A stretch of 64,000 nucleotides of DNA from positions 31,587-95,586 of IMG/VR virus record IMGVR_UViG_3300044716_000844. One strand, written 5' to 3'. This document shows, one piece after another, positions 34,514 through 42,315 of the stretch. Numbering within the stretch: the stretch's first letter is position 1; every line of letters begins with the position of its first letter. The notes beneath the pieces are model-generated. The model was not told the DNA's origin. It saw nothing but the letters and a program-made list of their open reading frames with translations, and ran no database searches. The translations under genes and the position numbers were made by a program. The DNA comes from a virus.

Positions 34514-35088
34514 TGATGATTTGTAAAGTACCAGAAAAAATTACCTTTGTACTAACTGAAGATCAGAAGAACCATATTCTTCAAATGGCAAAGGAAATTC
34601 ATGCCTGTCCTGTGCGCTCGCGGGGCAGGCCTTATGACATGATCTATAGAGCTGTACGCAATGGTGCTATTCTTGAATATGCTCTTGTAGCTCAAGGCGC
34701 TACTAAGAACGACGCCACATTCGATCATACTGATCCACTCACATACTGTTGGGATGTATTCTGGGATGGTCTTCGTGCAGAAGTGAAGTGTTTTTACTTC
34801 GATGAAAATACCCGATGGGTATCATTCCCATTACGGTTTGTGCAAACATTTATAAACACTACGCGACGAGGCAGAAATCTTGTTGACATAATCATCTTTG
34901 GGTATTATACTGAGAGTAAGGATGGCGAGATCACTGCAAAATGGCGCCTTGTAGCGCCAAGTGATACGTTCGAGTCACGACTGCGAAAATGCAATAGCGA
35001 ATATAAAAGTAGCTATGATCAGTACACCGGTCAGCTTAAGTACTTCTATTCTCATCCGGCTGAGCCGCGAGCAATTTATATTAAGTGA
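34513..35088 (+). CDS. Putative PD-(D/E)XK nuclease-like protein (191 aa)
   Basis: Coupled to the upstream gene (TAATG). Around residues 78-92 YCWDVFWDGLRAEVK offers D81 and E90-x-K92 with the spacing of a PD-(D/E)XK catalytic core, preceded by an EYALVAQGA helix common in phage restriction-type nucleases. This is motif-level inference only. An early promoter for the kinase gene lies within its 3' half. Confidence 0.5.
   Translation: MMICKVPEKITFVLTEDQKNHILQMAKEIHACPVRSRGRPYDMIYRAVRNGAILEYALVAQGATKNDATFDHTDPLTYCWDVFWDGLRAEVKCFYFDENTRWVSFPLRFVQTFINTTRRGRNLVDIIIFGYYTESKDGEITAKWRLVAPSDTFESRLRKCNSEYKSSYDQYTGQLKYFYSHPAEPRAIYIK
34883..34911 (+). promoter_or_regulatory. Early promoter inside nuclease-like gene
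   Basis: TTGACA, 17 bp, TATACT; about 185 bp before the dNMP kinase gene, so it could drive the 35-41 kb cluster. Confidence 0.6.
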
Positions 35089-35094
35089 GGTTTC

Positions 35095-35646
35095 ATGATT
35101 CTAATTATCGAAGGTATGGATCGTTGTGGTAAGTCGACACTCGTCGAACAACTGCGTAAACGATACTTTTTGAATAACACTCGAGTGCTCGTTCATCACT
35201 CGTCGTCTCCGCCAAAGGTGGTTAATCCGAATGAGTGGGAAGTGCATCACTACAAGTCACTACTTGATGCGAGCTACATGCTGAACTATGCTCATGACTT
35301 TGACGTAATCTATGATCGCTTCCACCTCGGTGCTATCGTCTATGGCAAGAAGTATCGCAACGCAGATCCAGAAGACATCTATGCAATCGAAAACATGTAC
35401 ATCCATCCTAATGATGAGATTGCTCTCGTTCTTCTGACTGATCATACCTCTGCGATCCTTGAACGTGACGACGATGACTCACTCGAATCGTCTGCTGCAG
35501 AGTTTGATGAAACTCGCGAAGCTTTTGAGCAAGCATTCAAACGATCAATCATTCCCAACAAACTTCACATCAATATCACTGAGAACGGTGGATTCATCAA
35601 TACTTATGATACCGTTACTCAATTTCTAGACGGAGTAAGAAAATGA
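35095..35646 (+). CDS. Deoxynucleoside monophosphate kinase (thymidylate kinase-like)
   Basis: 183 aa P-loop kinase: GMDRCGKST at residues 7-15, the DRFHLGAIVYG segment (DRx motif) at about 73, and an acidic lid region. It resembles thymidylate kinases and would phosphorylate a dNMP. As it directly precedes the dCMP-type thymidylate synthase homologue and overlaps it by 4 bp (ATGA), it may play the part of T4 gp1, which phosphorylates 5-hydroxymethyl-dCMP. Specificity is inference. Confidence 0.75.
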   Translation: MILIIEGMDRCGKSTLVEQLRKRYFLNNTRVLVHHSSSPPKVVNPNEWEVHHYKSLLDASYMLNYAHDFDVIYDRFHLGAIVYGKKYRNADPEDIYAIENMYIHPNDEIALVLLTDHTSAILERDDDDSLESSAAEFDETREAFEQAFKRSIIPNKLHINITENGGFINTYDTVTQFLDGVRK

Positions 35647-36314
35647 AACAGTACAAAGTAAAAGACATTCGTATTGCACTTCGTGACAAGCTACACAAAC
35701 AAGACTTTGTTACAGACAAAACTGGTGTGAAGACTATTGAACTTATGGGTACGAGCTTCATCGCTGACGAAGATGCTATCTTCGGCCAAGTAAATTGGGA
35801 CTATGTTGAGCGTGAACTCGAGTGGTATAAGTCTATGTCGCTTAACGTGAACGACATTCCGGGTGGTGTAAAGCAAGAGACAAATCCGCCTCAGATCTGG
35901 ATGTCTGTTGCTGATCCTGATGGTCTTATCAATTCAAACTATGGTTGGGCAATCTGGCACGAAGATAACTGTGAACAGTATGAACACTGTGTTGCAGAGC
36001 TGAAGAAGAATCGTGACTCTCGTCGTGCAATTATGATTTACACTCGGCCACAAATGTGGTATGATTACAACAAGAACGGTCGTTCTGACTTCATGTGTAC
36101 AAACTCTGTGCAGTATCTTGTTCGTAATGATAAAGTCCATGCCGTTGTACAGATGCGATCGAACGATGCTATCTTTGGTTACAAGAATGACCGTGCATGG
36201 CAAGAGCATGTATTGAATAAAGTTGCTCAAGATACAGGTTATGCCCAAGGCGATATCATCTGGAACGCCGGAAGCCTTCACATCTATTCTCGACATTTCG
36301 GGTTGGTTGAATGA
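35643..36314 (+). CDS. dCMP hydroxymethylase/methylase (thymidylate synthase family)
   Basis: 223 aa. TS-family residues are recognisable: the phosphate-binding DSRRA (124-128), nucleophile Cys 152 (FMCTNSVQY), MRSND (171-175) and the closing NAGSLHIYSRH with H213 and Y215. At the position of the Asn that reads dUMP in thymidylate synthases (E. coli N177) this protein has Asp 183 (FGYKNDRAW), as does T4 gp42, which uses dCMP. I infer a dCMP hydroxymethylase or dCMP methyltransferase. The first 40 residues are reduced relative to thymidylate synthase. T4 gp42 is 246 aa. Confidence 0.72.
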   Translation: MKQYKVKDIRIALRDKLHKQDFVTDKTGVKTIELMGTSFIADEDAIFGQVNWDYVERELEWYKSMSLNVNDIPGGVKQETNPPQIWMSVADPDGLINSNYGWAIWHEDNCEQYEHCVAELKKNRDSRRAIMIYTRPQMWYDYNKNGRSDFMCTNSVQYLVRNDKVHAVVQMRSNDAIFGYKNDRAWQEHVLNKVAQDTGYAQGDIIWNAGSLHIYSRHFGLVE

Positions 36315-36763
36315 ATAAGTGGGATCATCGTTATCTTAAACTCGCTTATCAGATCGCTCAGTGGTCGAAAGATCCATCGAGTAAGATCGGTGCGGTCACC
36401 GTTGGATCCAAGGGTCAAGTCTTGTCTCAAGGATTCAACGGATTCCCTCGTGGCCTGAAAGATGATCCTGCTCGGCTGAATGATAGAGAAACGAAGTACC
36501 GTTATGTAGTTCATGCCGAAATGAATGCTATCTATAACGCTACTTACAATGGTGTATCTCTTGACGGTGCGACATTGTATGTCTATGGATTGCCTACTTG
36601 CTTTGAATGTGCTAAGGGTGTTATCCAAGTTGGCATTCGGAGAGTGGTCATGCCAAACCAAAAAATCGATGGTAAGTGGCTTGATTCATGGATGCAAAGC
36701 GAATCTTTCTTTACAGAAGCCGGAGTAGATTTTGACTTCATCGATTTTGATCCTGGGCGTTAA
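36311..36763 (+). CDS. cd: dCMP deaminase
   Basis: 150 aa. Zinc ligands and catalytic Glu are visible: HAE at 68-70 and PTCFEC with Cys 97 and Cys 100. The layout follows T4 Cd and other phage dCMP deaminases, which convert dCMP to dUMP. Note PTC rather than the more usual PC before the first Cys. ATGA overlap with the upstream gene; the next gene starts within its 3' end. Confidence 0.88.
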   Translation: MNKWDHRYLKLAYQIAQWSKDPSSKIGAVTVGSKGQVLSQGFNGFPRGLKDDPARLNDRETKYRYVVHAEMNAIYNATYNGVSLDGATLYVYGLPTCFECAKGVIQVGIRRVVMPNQKIDGKWLDSWMQSESFFTEAGVDFDFIDFDPGR

Positions 36764-37097
36764 TCCCTCGAGTGGTAAACCGAACAAAACAAGTGCAACC
36801 ATCCAGCGACTTAACCGCTGGATGGACTTTCTTCATGTGAAACATTATTCGTTTACAAATGTGATCCATACGACTGGAAAGTATACACAAGATCTTGTTG
36901 ACTTTGAAGCATTGAGAACGTTCACAACTGATGCTAACAAGATCATCGCTCTAGGCCCCTTTGTTTCGAAATCACTAAATAGAGCACACATCAACCATTT
37001 TACACTTCCTCATCCGTCGCCTCTGAATCGACAGTTGAATGATAAGACCTTTGAACACGAATGTCTTATGAAGTGCAAAGCATTTATCGGAGAATGA
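36732..37097 (+). CDS. Uracil-DNA glycosylase superfamily protein
   Basis: 121 aa from TTG 36732; CGGAG lies 6 bp upstream and no early ATG exists, so TTG is favoured, overlapping the deaminase gene by 32 bp. ILGVNPSSG (residues 7-15) corresponds to UDG motif A and LPHPSPLNR (92-100) to the HPSPL motif that flips and contacts the base. It is shorter than classical UDGs and the catalytic Asp/Asn is not certain, so it may be a base-binding rather than base-removing member. Lies within the nucleotide modification cluster. Confidence 0.65.
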   Translation: MTSSILILGVNPSSGKPNKTSATIQRLNRWMDFLHVKHYSFTNVIHTTGKYTQDLVDFEALRTFTTDANKIIALGPFVSKSLNRAHINHFTLPHPSPLNRQLNDKTFEHECLMKCKAFIGE

Positions 37098-37098
37098 T

Positions 37099-37959
37099 AT
37101 GAAAGTACTCATAACTGGTGCAAGTGGATATATCGGATCACACATCGTAAAAGCACTCTATAACAAAGGGTATACCATCGATACGCTCGACCAACGTATC
37201 ACTCAGAACACTGGGATGATACAACATATGGTGAATCGTATTCATCATGGAGATATCACTGAACATATCAACATCACTACTCATTACGACGCAGTGATTC
37301 ATTGTGCTGCACTTATTTCTGTCGAAGAGTCGATGAGAATGCCGGAGTCTTACTACGATGTAAATACAAATGGTACGCTTAAACTTCTTCAAAGTCTCAA
37401 GTATAATCATTTCATCTTTGCATCTACCGGTGGTGCATTTGACCCTATTTCGCCATATGCTAAATCAAAGATCATTGCTGAAGAAGCTGTTCGGCAGATC
37501 GCGGCCGAGTATTCAATCTTCAGGTTTTTCAACGTTGCAGGTAACGACGGAGAGCTTGGCCAACCTTATCCGGCGAGCCACATCATTCGAATTGCTGCAG
37601 AAGCTGCAGCTGGCAAGCGAGACAAGATGGTAATCTTTGGAAATGATTATGATACCCCTGATGGCACATGTATTCGTGACTATGTACATGTTGTCGATCT
37701 AGCTGAAGCCATTGTTCGAAGTGTTCCTCTTCCTGCAAATTCAAAATATGAATGCATCGGTTCTGGCCGAGGATTCTCGAATCTTGAAGTCATAAATACA
37801 ATGAAGGAAGTCAGCGGTATCGACTTTCCTGTAGAATTCGGTCCACGACGTTCTGGTGATCCAGCGAAACTTCTTGTTGACACCGTATCAAAGTATGTTA
37901 AGATTGATCATGATTTGAAAGATATGTGCCTCTCGGCTTACACTATGGAGTTGAAATGA
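37099..37959 (+). CDS. galE: UDP-glucose 4-epimerase-like (GalE)
   Basis: 286 aa extended SDR. NAD-binding GASGYIGS at 7-14, catalytic Tyr 120 and Lys 124 in PYAKSK, preceded by the STGGAF segment. It would interconvert UDP-glucose and UDP-galactose, giving the substrate for the mutase at 39056. Somewhat shorter than bacterial GalE (about 338 aa). ATGA overlap with the following glycosyltransferase indicates a common operon. Confidence 0.82.
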   Translation: MKVLITGASGYIGSHIVKALYNKGYTIDTLDQRITQNTGMIQHMVNRIHHGDITEHINITTHYDAVIHCAALISVEESMRMPESYYDVNTNGTLKLLQSLKYNHFIFASTGGAFDPISPYAKSKIIAEEAVRQIAAEYSIFRFFNVAGNDGELGQPYPASHIIRIAAEAAAGKRDKMVIFGNDYDTPDGTCIRDYVHVVDLAEAIVRSVPLPANSKYECIGSGRGFSNLEVINTMKEVSGIDFPVEFGPRRSGDPAKLLVDTVSKYVKIDHDLKDMCLSAYTMELK

Positions 37960-39059
37960 AAAAGATTCTGATTACCGGTATGAACCGGCTGCAGTGCAAT
38001 AAAGACTTTTATTTGAAGCAGCAATTGCAAGTTGTCCCATCCCACTATTCGGTTATTCGTTGCCTTGAAGATATGGGATATGAAGTTGAACAGAGAGAAG
38101 TTGCTCTCGGTGAAGATCTGTCGTCGTATGATGAAGTGATCGTTTACATCCACAGCATTCAAGCGTTCTGCCAACACATTTGGTCTGGTCTATACGCTGT
38201 TGCAGCTCGGCCGAATTGCATCATTGCTTTCGATGACTGGCAATTCAATCAGATCTATGGCGCTATCCAGACGTACCACGACGACCTCGTAGCAGGTGAT
38301 GAGTCAGTTTATCGTGACTATCTCTTCGATCTGTGGGCAGGTAAAGAAGATCGCGAGACTGTTAAGAAGTACCATCAGTCATACATTGATGCATGTAAGA
38401 TCGTTGTATCGAAACAGAACCGGTTACTTGTCAGTGCTTTCGACGGTGGTGATATCTCCTTGCTGAACCTTGGTTGGGATGAGTCGAAAGTTCATGTATT
38501 CAATCCAAACCCCTACCACCTGAATCGTCGTGCCGACAATGGCTATGGCACCGGTGTAGTTACATCAACTCTTGATTCGTTCTTTAATGAAGAGCCTGCG
38601 AAGCTTTTCCGTTGGAACTTTGCATCTCTTGTTCAAGAGAAGACTCGCAAATGGCTCAAAGCCCAGAACCCTGAGAAGTGGCAATGGGAAATCGAGTACT
38701 TCGGTGCTAAGCGTGGTAAGTACAAGTCCGAACGTAAGACTGAACCTGAGATGGTGAAAGTCTTTGAGCAACAGTGGGGTTGCTTGATGCCAGGCTATTT
38801 CCATGCAGGTTCTGGTTGGTGGCGCGCTCGTCCTTTGCAGGTTGCTGATGCTGGATCGATCATTATTGGTGACAAGCCTGAGATGATGGTGTATTATAAG
38901 GATGAAGCCATTGCTGGCTTGAGAGTACAGGACATTGAAGCCATGGACTTGACTCAACTGAAAGCTACAGCTGCAGCTCAAAAAGAAGCGCTGTATGCTA
39001 CTCATCCTCTCGATAAAGCAGTTCAGCGTGAAGAACTGAGAAAGATCCTTGAAGCATGA
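37956..39059 (+). CDS. GT-B glycosyltransferase, T4 beta-glucosyltransferase-like
   Basis: 367 aa from ATG 37956 (ATGA overlap with galE). T4 BGT is 351 aa. By eye the N-terminal Rossmann pattern (VIRCLEDMGYEVEQREVALG, SYDEVIVYIHSIQAF) and the C-terminal donor-side region (GWWRARPLQVADAGSIIIGD, then MMVYY) follow the order of T4 BGT (TLRVWETMASDAVML region). No signal peptide or membrane segment is seen. I infer a sugar transfer to DNA bases, with a UDP-hexose or UDP-galactofuranose donor. The match is distant and needs a profile search; a surface-glycan transferase is the alternative. Confidence 0.55.
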   Translation: MKKILITGMNRLQCNKDFYLKQQLQVVPSHYSVIRCLEDMGYEVEQREVALGEDLSSYDEVIVYIHSIQAFCQHIWSGLYAVAARPNCIIAFDDWQFNQIYGAIQTYHDDLVAGDESVYRDYLFDLWAGKEDRETVKKYHQSYIDACKIVVSKQNRLLVSAFDGGDISLLNLGWDESKVHVFNPNPYHLNRRADNGYGTGVVTSTLDSFFNEEPAKLFRWNFASLVQEKTRKWLKAQNPEKWQWEIEYFGAKRGKYKSERKTEPEMVKVFEQQWGCLMPGYFHAGSGWWRARPLQVADAGSIIIGDKPEMMVYYKDEAIAGLRVQDIEAMDLTQLKATAAAQKEALYATHPLDKAVQREELRKILEA

Positions 39060-40066
39060 AGAAGATTCTTGTAGTTGGTGCTGGCTTGTCTGGCGCCACT
39101 ATTGCTCGTGAGCTTGCAGAAACTGAGCAATACAAAGTTTGGGTATTTGACAAGCGTGGCCACGTTGCTGGTAATGCTTATGACTACACTAACATTCACA
39201 ATATTCGTGTACATGAGTATGGCCCTCACCTGTTTCATACAAACAATAAAGAGGTGTTTGATTACCTTGGCCGCTTTACTGAATGGGTTGAGTACAAGCA
39301 TAAGGTGAAAGCTCAGCTCGATGACGGTCGATATGTCACACTTCCTGTGAACAAAGAGACCAAAGAGATCGTTGGCGAAGAGAATGTTCTCGACATCTTC
39401 TTCCGTCCTTACACAAAGAAGATGTGGGGAATGGAACTTGACGAATTGAATCCTGACATTATCAACCGTGTACCGATTCGTAATGATATGAACGAGCTAT
39501 ACTTCCCTGATGATCAGTATCAAGCCATGCCGAAAGATGGCTATACTGAAATGGTTGCAAACATGCTTGACCACCCAAACATCATTGTTAAACTTAACAC
39601 TGAGTATTCAAAAGACTACGATCATCTATTTGATCATATCTTTAACTCGATGCCGATCGATGAATACTTTGACTTTGTCCATGGCGAACTTCCGTATCGT
39701 TCGATCAAGTTTCATACTACAACACTGCCAAATCCTCACGTACTTCCATCAGCAACAGTCAACTTCACGAATGATGGTATCTACACTCGTGTAACTGAAT
39801 GGAAGAAACTGCCTCATCATGGAGACAATAAATATTGCACAACACTGACTTACGAAGAACCGTGCGATTACCGTGATAACAACCGAGAACGGTTCTATCC
39901 AGTGAAAGACCGTGATGGTAAGAACAGAGAGTTGTATGAGAAGTACAAATCCATGACTCCGAGTAATACGACCTTCATTGGTCGTTGTGGCCTCTATGCT
40001 TATCTTGATCTTCACCAAGCAGTCAACTCGGCCTTAGCAATAGTGAGAAAATTTAAGAATGAGTAA
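39056..40066 (+). CDS. glf: UDP-galactopyranose mutase (Glf)
   Basis: 336 aa flavoenzyme (bacterial Glf about 370-390 aa). FAD dinucleotide motif GAGLSG at 8-13, GPHLFHTNN at about 61-69, FFRPYTKKMWG, and the C-terminal FIGRCGLYAYLDLHQAVNSA are hallmarks of the family. It isomerises UDP-galactopyranose to UDP-galactofuranose. Overlaps both the glycosyltransferase (ATGA) and methyltransferase genes, so the galE-GT-glf trio is expressed together. Rare in phages. Confidence 0.92.
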   Translation: MKKILVVGAGLSGATIARELAETEQYKVWVFDKRGHVAGNAYDYTNIHNIRVHEYGPHLFHTNNKEVFDYLGRFTEWVEYKHKVKAQLDDGRYVTLPVNKETKEIVGEENVLDIFFRPYTKKMWGMELDELNPDIINRVPIRNDMNELYFPDDQYQAMPKDGYTEMVANMLDHPNIIVKLNTEYSKDYDHLFDHIFNSMPIDEYFDFVHGELPYRSIKFHTTTLPNPHVLPSATVNFTNDGIYTRVTEWKKLPHHGDNKYCTTLTYEEPCDYRDNNRERFYPVKDRDGKNRELYEKYKSMTPSNTTFIGRCGLYAYLDLHQAVNSALAIVRKFKNE

Positions 40067-41261
40067 CTTCACCCACGCGTCTATCGTTCCTCTTATTGGC
40101 GGCGAAACTATTGGATCGGAAAGAGCCTTTGGCGCTCCTCCTATTCACTTCATGTCATATGAAGCTTTTGCTGCAAACGATTCTCATATTCTGAACCACT
40201 ATGAGAATCGTATTCCATATTACGTTCTTGATAAGGGCCAAGCACCTTCCGAGCGCGCAGATGTGGTTGCGTCCGTGTGCCCGTGCGCAGGACTATCTAT
40301 GATGTCTCATGGCTATGGCGACCACAATGAAAACAACAAGTGGATGGACATTACCGCAAAGTACGTCCTTGGCGAATATAAGCCAAAAGTGTTATGGGGA
40401 GAGAATGCTCCAGGTTTTGCTGGCAAGATCGGTAAGAACGTTCGTGAGAACCTGAAAAAGATCGGACAAGAGAACGGCTACACAATGTCGGTCTATCGTA
40501 CAAAGTCTTTGCTTCATGGTGTTCCACAGATTCGTGAACGTTCATTCTACTTCTTCTGGAAAGGTACGCAGACTCCACTCCTGAATTACTATAATCGCCC
40601 ATACACTCCTATTGAGGAAGTCATTCGTAATGTGAAGTCGAACTTCCAGCACGAGCCGATCAACAAGAAGAAGCCATCGGAAAATCCATACTACAAGTAC
40701 ATCCTTGAAGCAATTCATGGTGGTCGTACTCACGTACAACATTCACATGAGATCGATCCATCATCTGCTCGTGGTAATGACTCATTTAGTTATATTGAGA
40801 AGTCTGGCCATAATTATAAGCAAGTTGCTGAATGGATGGAAGCCAATGGATTCTCTGAAGAAGTCGAGAAGTGCCTCTACAAGTACAATAAGCTTGAAGA
40901 AGGCGGAAGCATCATGCGCCGGGGTGTAATTGTCCCTAAGGATCGCATCGGCGCTTTTGTAGGACACTATCCGATCATGCTTACACATCCAGACGAAGAT
41001 CGCTTCATTACCTACCGCGAAGCCATGACTATTATGGGCCTTCCAGAGAACTTTGAACTTGTGAATGCTAGCCCGAAGAATGCTAACCATATTTGCCAAA
41101 ACGTTCCAGTTCAGACTGCGACTGACATGGCGACAGAAGTTCTTGCTGTGTTAAATGGCCAAAGAAAAATGGTTGACACCGATTACATTTTGCAGTATAA
41201 TGGAACTCAGACAGAGGAATTCACCGCTGCTGAAAATACACTTGAGAGCTTTTTTGAATGA
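40059..41261 (+). CDS. DNA cytosine-C5 methyltransferase with clamp-binding-like tail
   Basis: 400 aa. Motif IV CPCAGLS with catalytic Cys 76, motif VI GENAPG at 114-119, motif VIII QIRER at 157-161 and motif X QNVPVQTATDMATEV near 350-365. Motif I is divergent (LIGGETIG). It methylates or otherwise attacks C5 of cytosine in DNA. The protein ends in ENTLESFFE, nearly identical to the C-terminus of this phage's DNA polymerase (RNTLESFFA), a PIP-like sliding-clamp motif. The target sequence is unknown. Confidence 0.85.
   Translation: MSNFTHASIVPLIGGETIGSERAFGAPPIHFMSYEAFAANDSHILNHYENRIPYYVLDKGQAPSERADVVASVCPCAGLSMMSHGYGDHNENNKWMDITAKYVLGEYKPKVLWGENAPGFAGKIGKNVRENLKKIGQENGYTMSVYRTKSLLHGVPQIRERSFYFFWKGTQTPLLNYYNRPYTPIEEVIRNVKSNFQHEPINKKKPSENPYYKYILEAIHGGRTHVQHSHEIDPSSARGNDSFSYIEKSGHNYKQVAEWMEANGFSEEVEKCLYKYNKLEEGGSIMRRGVIVPKDRIGAFVGHYPIMLTHPDEDRFITYREAMTIMGLPENFELVNASPKNANHICQNVPVQTATDMATEVLAVLNGQRKMVDTDYILQYNGTQTEEFTAAENTLESFFE
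41173..41201 (+). promoter_or_regulatory. Consensus early promoter inside methyltransferase gene
   Basis: TTGACA, 17 bp, TATAAT: perfect sigma70 consensus, 57 bp before the exonuclease gene. Confidence 0.75.
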
Positions 41262-41896
41262 ACCAACACTTTATCTTTGACTTTGAAACGCTTGGTCAAG
41301 ATGTGTTTCAAATCCCAATGCTTGAATGCTCGTATGTAGTATTCGATTGGGGTCGTTTTACATCTGACAATCCTTACACACTTGAAGAACTGGTACGTCT
41401 TTCTCGTAAAGACAAGTTAGAAATGGTTCATCAGGTTCAAGAGCATGGAGCTAAATACACTCAACGCGATCTTGATTGGTGGCTATCACAATCTGAAGAA
41501 GCAAAGAAAGTACTACGGCCGAGTAAATCAGACGTTAGTGCTGAAGTGTTTATTAATAACTTCATTGATTATCTAAAAGAAGCTGGTAAGATTAACTACT
41601 GGTGGTCTCGTTCAAATTCATTCGATCCCATCATTCTTCAGCGTTGGGGTACCATTGTTGGTCGTCAAGAAGAAATCGGTGAATTGTTAAAGTTCTGGCT
41701 CGTACGAGATACTCGTACATGGATCGATGCAAAGCTAAACTTCCCAAAGAAGAACGGCTTCGTTCCCTTAGCAGATGAAGAGTATTGGAACAACACATTC
41801 GTACACCATGATAGCCGGTTTGATATTGCTGCAGATATTCTTCGCCTTCAGACCATCGCTCGCCTTGAAAATGATATGGAACAACCTACACGATGA
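41258..41896 (+). CDS. dexA: 3'-5' exonuclease DexA-like
   Basis: 212 aa (T4 DexA: 227 aa). DEDD exonuclease residues: D8 and E10 in IFDFETLG, an Asp in WSRSNSFDPIIL and the closing HDSRFDIAADIL. Phage DexA degrades DNA from 3' ends. ATGA overlaps on both sides. It has its own promoter in the upstream gene. Confidence 0.88.
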   Translation: MNQHFIFDFETLGQDVFQIPMLECSYVVFDWGRFTSDNPYTLEELVRLSRKDKLEMVHQVQEHGAKYTQRDLDWWLSQSEEAKKVLRPSKSDVSAEVFINNFIDYLKEAGKINYWWSRSNSFDPIILQRWGTIVGRQEEIGELLKFWLVRDTRTWIDAKLNFPKKNGFVPLADEEYWNNTFVHHDSRFDIAADILRLQTIARLENDMEQPTR

Positions 41897-42315
41897 ATAA
41901 ATATAATGAAACCGATACAGGCGCTGTGCGTGAAGCACTCGGCATTCCTTACACCCGACATGTTCCACTTGAAGCAGTAGCTGCTGGTGCTGCTTCTCTT
42001 GAATACGGTGCTAAGAAGTATTCCGATCGTAATTGGGAGAAGGGTCTCCCATGGCAGCAAATGATTGACAGCCTAAAAAGGCATGTTGAAGATTTTGAAC
42101 GCCGTCGCGACTATGACGACGGTGAAGACGGTTCAGATCTTCATCAGGTGTGTATGATCATGGCTTCTGCTATGATGCTATCCGCGTCAGTTATTCGCGG
42201 TATCGGGGTAGACGACAGGCTTCCGGCTGTAGATGAGCATGCACTATCTGCAAAGCAGTGTGCAAAGTTTATCAAAGGACAACTTGAAAATGCAAGACCA
42301 GTGAAAGGTAAATAA
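41893..42315 (+). CDS. dNTP pyrophosphohydrolase (MazG-like, dATP/dGTP type)
   Basis: 140 aa. GAKKYSDRNWEKGLPW and DSLKRHVEDFE are the conserved start of the phage dATP/dGTP diphosphohydrolase family, and DLHQVCMIMASAMML the metal-binding helix. Members hydrolyse dNTPs to dNMPs; MazZ in Z-genome phages is a relative, but no PurZ or Z-type polymerase is seen here. Overlaps neighbours by 4 and 1 bp. Confidence 0.78.
   Translation: MNKYNETDTGAVREALGIPYTRHVPLEAVAAGAASLEYGAKKYSDRNWEKGLPWQQMIDSLKRHVEDFERRRDYDDGEDGSDLHQVCMIMASAMMLSASVIRGIGVDDRLPAVDEHALSAKQCAKFIKGQLENARPVKGK

Noticed and set aside
35643-36314. Plain thymidylate synthase
   Set aside because: The dUMP-reading Asn position appears to be Asp 183, and the neighbours fit dCMP chemistry.
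41893-42315. Evidence for a Z-genome (diaminopurine) system from the MazZ-like protein
   Set aside because: The protein family is broad, and no PurZ or DpoZ-type polymerase is seen; gp43 here is an ordinary family B enzyme.
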